Assembly (NCBI GenBank): GCA_038501625.1 | Contig: JAZAYU010000695.1 | Coordinates: 115,681-179,680 of the forward strand | Length of the DNA: 64,000 nucleotides | Direction of reading: 5' to 3' | Source of the DNA: Corbicula japonica | Lineage: Eukaryota > Mollusca > Bivalvia > Venerida > Cyrenidae | Part shown: positions 61,201 through 64,000 of the stretch, one piece after another | Position numbering within the stretch: position 1 is the stretch's first letter | Layout of the letters: every line of letters begins with the position of its first letter | Translations under genes and position numbers: made by a program | The notes under the pieces: model-generated | Database searches by the model: none | What the model saw: only the letters and a program-made list of their open reading frames with translations | What the model was told of the DNA's origin: nothing

Positions 61201-61412
61201 TATAGATTTACCGCATTTAATGCTCCTCGTGCTTTAAAAGATCCCGTCTTCTGAAGGTTTTCTGCTTTGAAGTAAAAATGTCGACCATGTGTGTGATCAA
61301 AAGTTGAACAAGTGAAAACAGGCGTTATGTGAGTCAAATTTTTTATCCTGTCTTGTGCCTTCTTAATCTTTTCCAATGTCACTGGTAGACTTCTGGACAT
61401 GATGACAGCCAT
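44108..61412 (-). CDS. serine racemase / serine-threonine dehydratase-like PLP enzyme
   Basis: Nine exons: 61412-61212, 49553-49512, 48671-48505, 48023-47939, 47303-47177, 46908-46858, 46198-46071, 45660-45610, 44257-44108. They total 1002 nt, or 333 residues plus stop (human serine racemase has 340). All introns are GT-AG and phases agree. Fold-type II PLP enzymes of this group racemise or deaminate serine, threonine or aspartate. The PLP lysine is Lys60 in QKTGSFKARGA. The catalytic serine is probably Ser86 in VTHSSGNHGQAL. The phosphate loop is SGGGM (187-191). Differences from human serine racemase: Cys318 (ILCGGNTD) replaces the serine near the pyridine nitrogen, as in liver serine dehydratase. 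The metal-site residues E210/A214/D216 become Glu212, Lys216 and Val218. The loop HPNQEP reads VPSSDH. Substrate and main reaction are therefore open. The N-terminal exon is 11.7 kb from exon 2. Confidence 0.9.
44258..45609. other. intron 8 of the racemase-like gene
   Basis: 1.35 kb. It carries a dispersed repeat copy at 44600-44850 and a weaker half copy from ~44400 (CAGAACCTGGTTTGAAGGC). No exon was missed: the flanking exons join in frame. Confidence 0.6.
44600..44850 (+). repeat. dispersed ~430-bp repeat, copy B (partial)
   Basis: AACCTGGTTTAAACCTCAACGG, TTCCAAGGCGGTAACCCCATAGG, TTTTTGGCTGCATGGGGAGAC and GGCAATTCCTGATATATGCATATTTCAC in order. Confidence 0.75.
46545..46660 (-). repeat. 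dispersed ~430-bp repeat, copy C (partial, inverted)
   Basis: The minus strand reads GGATGGGTTGGAGTTATTTG, AAGACAATTTATACTTGTTTG, GCGAACCTGTTGGGG and CTAGAACCTGGTTTAAACCCC. Located in intron 6. Confidence 0.7.
47734..47919 (-). mobile_element. LINE ORF2 C-terminal relic in intron 4
   Basis: The minus frame contains YLMCLKPYYNSWLTLNKFDR and ENINLSKYKYFAS, matching the HWPTLNKF...NLAKYIYFA signature of the other LINEs. It ends next to the 3' side of exon 4, in the gene's own orientation. Confidence 0.65.
49875..50080 (+). repeat. dispersed ~430-bp repeat, copy D (partial)
   Basis: GATGAGTTGGAGTCATTTCACC, CAACTTGTACTTG, TACCTGGTTTAAACCC and TTCCAAGGCGGTATTCCC in order. The copy then switches to an unrelated repeat (50080-50165). 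Confidence 0.7.
50080..50165 (+). repeat. GTGACGAATCAGGAC repeat, inverted partner at 55085-55175
   Basis: GTGACGAATCAGGACGGTACC ... GTGCGAATTG ... GTGTTGCCTTG ... ACGGCGCC is found, diverged, on the opposite strand at 55085-55175. Confidence 0.7.
51759..52538. mobile_element. TTAA-flanked MITE nested in the foldback element
   Basis: The ends GGTATGACCATCCTAATG and CATTAGGATGGTCATACC are flanked by TTAA on both sides (51755-51758, 52539-52542), the piggyBac-type target duplication. 780 bp, AT-rich, non-coding. Confidence 0.75.
51835..51885 (+). other. possible tRNA-derived (SINE-like) remnant
   Basis: TTAGCTTAGAGTTCT and GGTTCAAATCCCATT, 20-odd bases apart, resemble RNA polymerase III A and B boxes. 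No intact tRNA cloverleaf can be folded. Confidence 0.3.
55085..55175 (-). repeat. inverted partner of the repeat at 50080-50165
   Basis: The minus strand reads GGTGACGAATCAGGACAGTG ... GTGCGAATTGCGTTCGTGTTGCCTTG ... ACGGCGCCTC. Confidence 0.7.
55203..55252. repeat. (CT)n microsatellite
   Basis: About 24 uninterrupted CT units. Confidence 0.95.
56228..56463. mobile_element. mariner-type MITE, second copy of the 40904 family
   Basis: TATACTACTCAAAATTTGCTAAGGATC at the left and the complement of AAACTGCTCAAAATTTGCTAAGGATC at the right. Confidence 0.8.
56677..56795 (+). repeat. 21-bp tandem repeat, about six units
   Basis: GATAACGACTGGACATTTACT repeats without visible change from 56677. The last unit ends after GATAACGACTGGAC. 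Confidence 0.95.
57220..58155. repeat. tandem ~525-bp duplication inside a foldback element
   Basis: TTAGACCTTGAGCTGCCAATAGACC ... GGCGAGTGGGGCGTTTT ... AAGTTCTAAAATAAACCTATTT occurs at ~57220-57470 and ~57750-57985. The following TATGAAACATTTCTTAC...AGCAAGTAATTT also occurs twice (57570, 58097). A diverged inverted copy of the start is at 59640-59800. Confidence 0.8.
59469..59545 (+). repeat. 77-bp direct repeat, source copy
   Basis: TTATGTATGTTATACACTAA through ATCAATCAACAGATAAT. Exactly repeated at 60301-60377. Confidence 0.9.
59960..60300 (-). mobile_element. dispersed foldback repeat, copy 2 (relative of 23400-23900)
   Basis: The minus strand carries CAGTGTGACGCACTACTTAAAAGG, GTGACGTCGACC, AAAGCGTGCCGTCATTCA and a hairpin (TTTGATGGTTTTCATTTCGG ... 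CCCAAATGAAAACAATCAAATA), in the same order as copy 1. Confidence 0.65.
60301..60377 (+). repeat. 77-bp direct repeat, inserted copy
   Basis: Identical to 59469-59545. Compared with the related repeat at 23.4 kb, it sits as an extra block between CCATAAT and TTCTGACAGTGTGACG (minus strand). Confidence 0.85.
60633..60767. repeat. long hairpin, ~60-bp arms
   Basis: ATTGGTATTCGGCGAAGATC ... CCAGACGGAAAC pairs with GTTTCCGTCTGG ... GATCTTCACCGAATACCAAT around a ~13-base loop. An outer inverted repeat TTTTTCTCACTTACT / AGTAAGTGAGAAAAA (60395, 60610) lies to its left. Confidence 0.85.
60920..61005. repeat. GA-rich simple repeat
   Basis: Interrupted (GA)n with a run of about 12 pure units near 60963-60987, about 200 bp downstream of exon 1 in intron 1. 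Confidence 0.9.
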
Positions 61413-61519
61413 TATTGAATATTATCCCCGTCAGGTTATTTTAATGTTTCTGCAGTGTTCGCTTCTTGTAGATTTTTCAATCAATTCTTTTTTATTCAAA
61501 ATTATTTTTTATAGAGCAC

Positions 61520-62087
61520 GTCACGGGAAAAGGTGTGAACGGTCTTAAAAATTACAATTATTATAGTATATTTTTGAAAAGAACTAACAACTACTTGAAT
61601 GTTATATTTTCATAACAAATTAGCAGTGGTGCCATACCACGTGGTTTGTGACGTCATTTTTTTCGGAATAAAGGCAAGAAAAACTAGTAAATAAACCCAT
61701 CGATTCAGATCTTCGAACCCTATTAAGTGTTTTATTAGTTTACCATTTTCGACGAAATTTAGTGCATTTCAAGGGGAAAGTTGCACTTCCCTCACTTGTC
61801 AATATATTTGTCGTCTTTTGTCTACTTTTATATGTAATTCGGGGTAAATATTGAAATTGCATGATAAAAATTTTATCAGTATTATTAGAATGCGCTAAAT
61901 TTGATGAAATACTCACAAGGCTTTGAAAATTTATGTCGAATGGTTATAATTGCCGTTATACCGAAAAAACGATGTCACAAACCACGTGGTATGTCCTCAC
62001 TGATTGGAGATTTTGACAACATAATATTTTTAATAACGATATTTCAAAGAAAAACGTCAACTGTTCGAAGGTACCTTTTCCCGTGAC
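61520..62087. mobile_element. foldback MITE just upstream of the racemase-like gene
   Basis: The ends GTCACGGGAAAAGGT and ACCTTTTCCCGTGAC are inverted. A second inverted pair, CATACCACGTGGTTTGTGACGTCA and GATGTCACAAACCACGTGGTATG, lies inside at ~61632 and ~61965. 568 bp, starting about 108 bp 5' of the ATG. It brings E-box (CACGTG) and CRE-like (TGACGTCA) words close to the gene. A regulatory role is conjecture. Confidence 0.7.
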
Positions 62088-62649
62088 ACCTCACATATAC
62101 TTGGCTCGGAGACTTAGATAATTCCGTCCAATGTTAGAAGCGCTACTCCTCAATATATATAACACAAGTTGTTTCTTTTTAGATATTTATACATCACCTG
62201 AAACAGTACAAATCACTATTAAGAGTTTTCTTGTTCAAATTTTCATTTTTGCAAACCGTTTCTCCTACTGGCATATTAGCAATGGATAGGTTAGTTCGGT
62301 TTATTATTGTAACAGTCTACTATTAAGTTTCTGCTATTGGTTAATTAACAGAGCAGTGCAAATTATGTCCTTAATATCCGACATGTGTTCATTGAAAAGT
62401 AGCTTTAAAATAAAGGGAAAGGTAAAACCTATTCAGTAATATACTGAATAATAATTTATAAACGCTTTCCATGTGCAATTATACAGGTTTTTTCACCCTT
62501 ATGTAACAGAGGCCTATATTTGGCCAATCCCCCGAAAAAAAGTATTTTTTCCCGACTGTGGAAGAGACGTCCCAAAATGCTGGGTAAGATGTTAAAAAAT
62601 GATCCAAACTTCGTTGAGGGAAAGTAATAGATCTTTGTTTCTTTTATCC

Positions 62650-63090
62650 CAGTCGTCGTGTTCTTGCTGATTTGACTCCAGGAACTCGAGTCTTGTTAAG
62701 ATCATTAAGTACCCTCCCTTTTGGCTTTTCAATGCTATTAGCTTCTATGTTTTATATTTGTGTGCTTTTGCATGTAACTTTATTGATCTAGTGGGTGGGT
62801 TGGAGTTATTTCACCAAGACAACTTGTACTTGTTTTGTGGTATGAGAACCTGTTGGGGCAAGTGTGAGGTTGGTGCAACCTAGAACCTGGTTTAAACCCC
62901 GATTTGCAACTTGTTTTGCTACTGACTGTTCCAAGAGTTCTCATTTTCGTTCATTGTTTGTGGCGTCTTATTTGATTTTGACATACTTATAAAAAACATG
63001 CTCTCTTTTCCTCTCTTCGTTTTCGCTGCGTGGGGAGGCTGTGTTTTTTTAGTGTGGCGATTCCTGACGCGCATATTTCACTTTTTTATC
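62650..63090 (+). repeat. dispersed ~430-bp repeat, copy E (near complete)
   Basis: TCTTGCTGATTTGACTCC, GTGGGTTGGAGTTATTTCACC, AAGACAACTTGTACTTG, CTAGAACCTGGTTTAAACCCC, CGCTGCGTGGGGAGGCTGTG and GATTCCTGACGCGCATATTTCAC follow the order of copy A. Confidence 0.75.
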
Positions 63091-64000
63091 AAGACGTCTC
63101 TTTATAAATGTTGCACTCGATAAAGTATTGAAATTAGGTTCCTGACACTTTGTTTTTTAAACAAACACTTTGATTTTGATTACAAAATAATGCAAAGTGA
63201 TACGTAATTTAAATTTGAATCTGTGACGTACTTCAACGAACATTTACTTACTTAAACAGCGTAAACTTTTCAAAACGCTTCATTTAACGGGCACTTGAGC
63301 AGGACAGGATGAACCTTTGAAAGAAAGGAGAATCTATTTTGGTTTGAGTCTCTAAAGGCTATGATATAGTGTTTCATGCTTAAACTACAAAATAAGCTGC
63401 CCTTAATTCTATTATTCTTAATTCTTACGACGAAAACAAACTTCCTCATCATGGCTCCGCGGCTAATGGAACCTTTAAAAATGCATTGGATTCGCCTCTC
63501 CATTCGCGTATTATTACTATATAATTATGTTTAAGGGACGACGCAAACACGCTCCGTGGTTGAGGTAATCCACAAACTTTAAAGAATTTTTTCTTAGATC
63601 TTAATGAAAAATAAAACAGTATACACGCGCTTTTCTGAATAATGTGTAGATTATATTGATAATAACACACTGCTTATAACATAAACATAATTGTTAAATT
63701 TAACCGATAAAAACATTTGCTTCCATTCACAATACTTAAGTCCATTATCATAATTATTAGAAAAAGTAACAGGTGCAAAAGCTGATCAATACATCCAACA
63801 ACAATATGTTTCTGAGTTAATATTAAAATGAAAAGCCAACTTTTACAAATTCGAGAAAAGACTTTCAAACTTTCCACTGTCGGTTTCAATGTCAAAATGT
63901 TTAGCTGGATCTTATAAAATCCCGACATCAACACTCATTGTCAGTTAACTGAATTTATGTTGTCCTTCAAACAAATAAATGTTGTTTATTTTTCGAGTGC
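63091..64000. other. intergenic, no gene seen
   Basis: Minus frames of 73-86 codons (63270-63503, 63449-63670, 63674-63934) overlap one another and resemble no family I know. Confidence 0.45.

Larger units (their letters stand above)
49554..61211. other. intron 1 of the racemase-like gene (11.7 kb)
   Basis: No host exon was recognised inside. It holds nested foldback elements, simple repeats and several MITEs, listed separately. Stretches with nothing identified: 53340-55080, 55300-55690, 56800-57215 and 58160-59460, all AT-rich. Words of the type AACCGGTTTACC/GGTAAACCGGTT form a small palindrome at 49630-49672, and related AACCGGTTAA words occur at 55710-55760. Confidence 0.6.

Overview
The window looks like nuclear DNA of an animal, most probably a bivalve mollusc. 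It is AT-rich, the genes have introns, and repeats and mobile elements make up much of it. The organism is inferred from a RING-less TRIM/NHL-like gene pair, non-LTR retrotransposons, and satellite-bearing elements that resemble the 'pearl'/HINE (Helentron-related) elements known from bivalves. No species-specific marker was recognised.

Region 1 (1-17.4 kb) holds two tandem paralogues of a RING-less TRIM-like gene, both on the minus strand (905-3142 and 14667-17079). Each has two B-boxes, a coiled coil and an NHL-like propeller, encoded in two exons with the same exon-1 length. Flanking DNA is also duplicated. A 7.3-kb nested insertion begins about 260 bp upstream of the first copy's ATG. An outer insert is bounded by a 34-bp direct repeat. 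Inside it is a Mutator-like element with tandem ~0.5-kb units and a 9-bp target duplication. Inside that is a minus-strand, non-coding LTR retrotransposon with two 613-bp LTRs that look identical by eye.

Region 2 (18.3-21.6 kb) is a seven-exon fragment of SUPT6H (transcription elongation factor Spt6). Its first exon has a stop codon and a frameshift. The fragment ends 100 bp before a satellite-bearing element with 169-bp repeats.

Region 3 (22.9-38 kb) is a transposon graveyard. It has a long hairpin, a 5'-truncated LINE (+), a second LINE fragment (-), a 159-bp satellite element graded from divergent to uniform copies, a broken Mutator-type transposase/exonuclease-like gene, and a nearly complete but rearranged LINE (-).

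Region 4 (38-64 kb) is dominated by one gene on the minus strand that can be read from start to stop. It is a serine-racemase/serine-threonine-dehydratase-like PLP enzyme with nine exons from 61412 to 44108 and 333 codons plus stop. Its first intron is 11.7 kb and is packed with nested elements. The most unusual feature is at its 3' end: a 39-bp minisatellite of 14 units, of which the terminal unit is the gene's own last ten codons plus stop. The array is split by an 829-bp TA-flanked element.

The genes do not form a pathway. All coordinates, splice sites and translations were read by eye. Identities rest on remembered family motifs, not on a database search.
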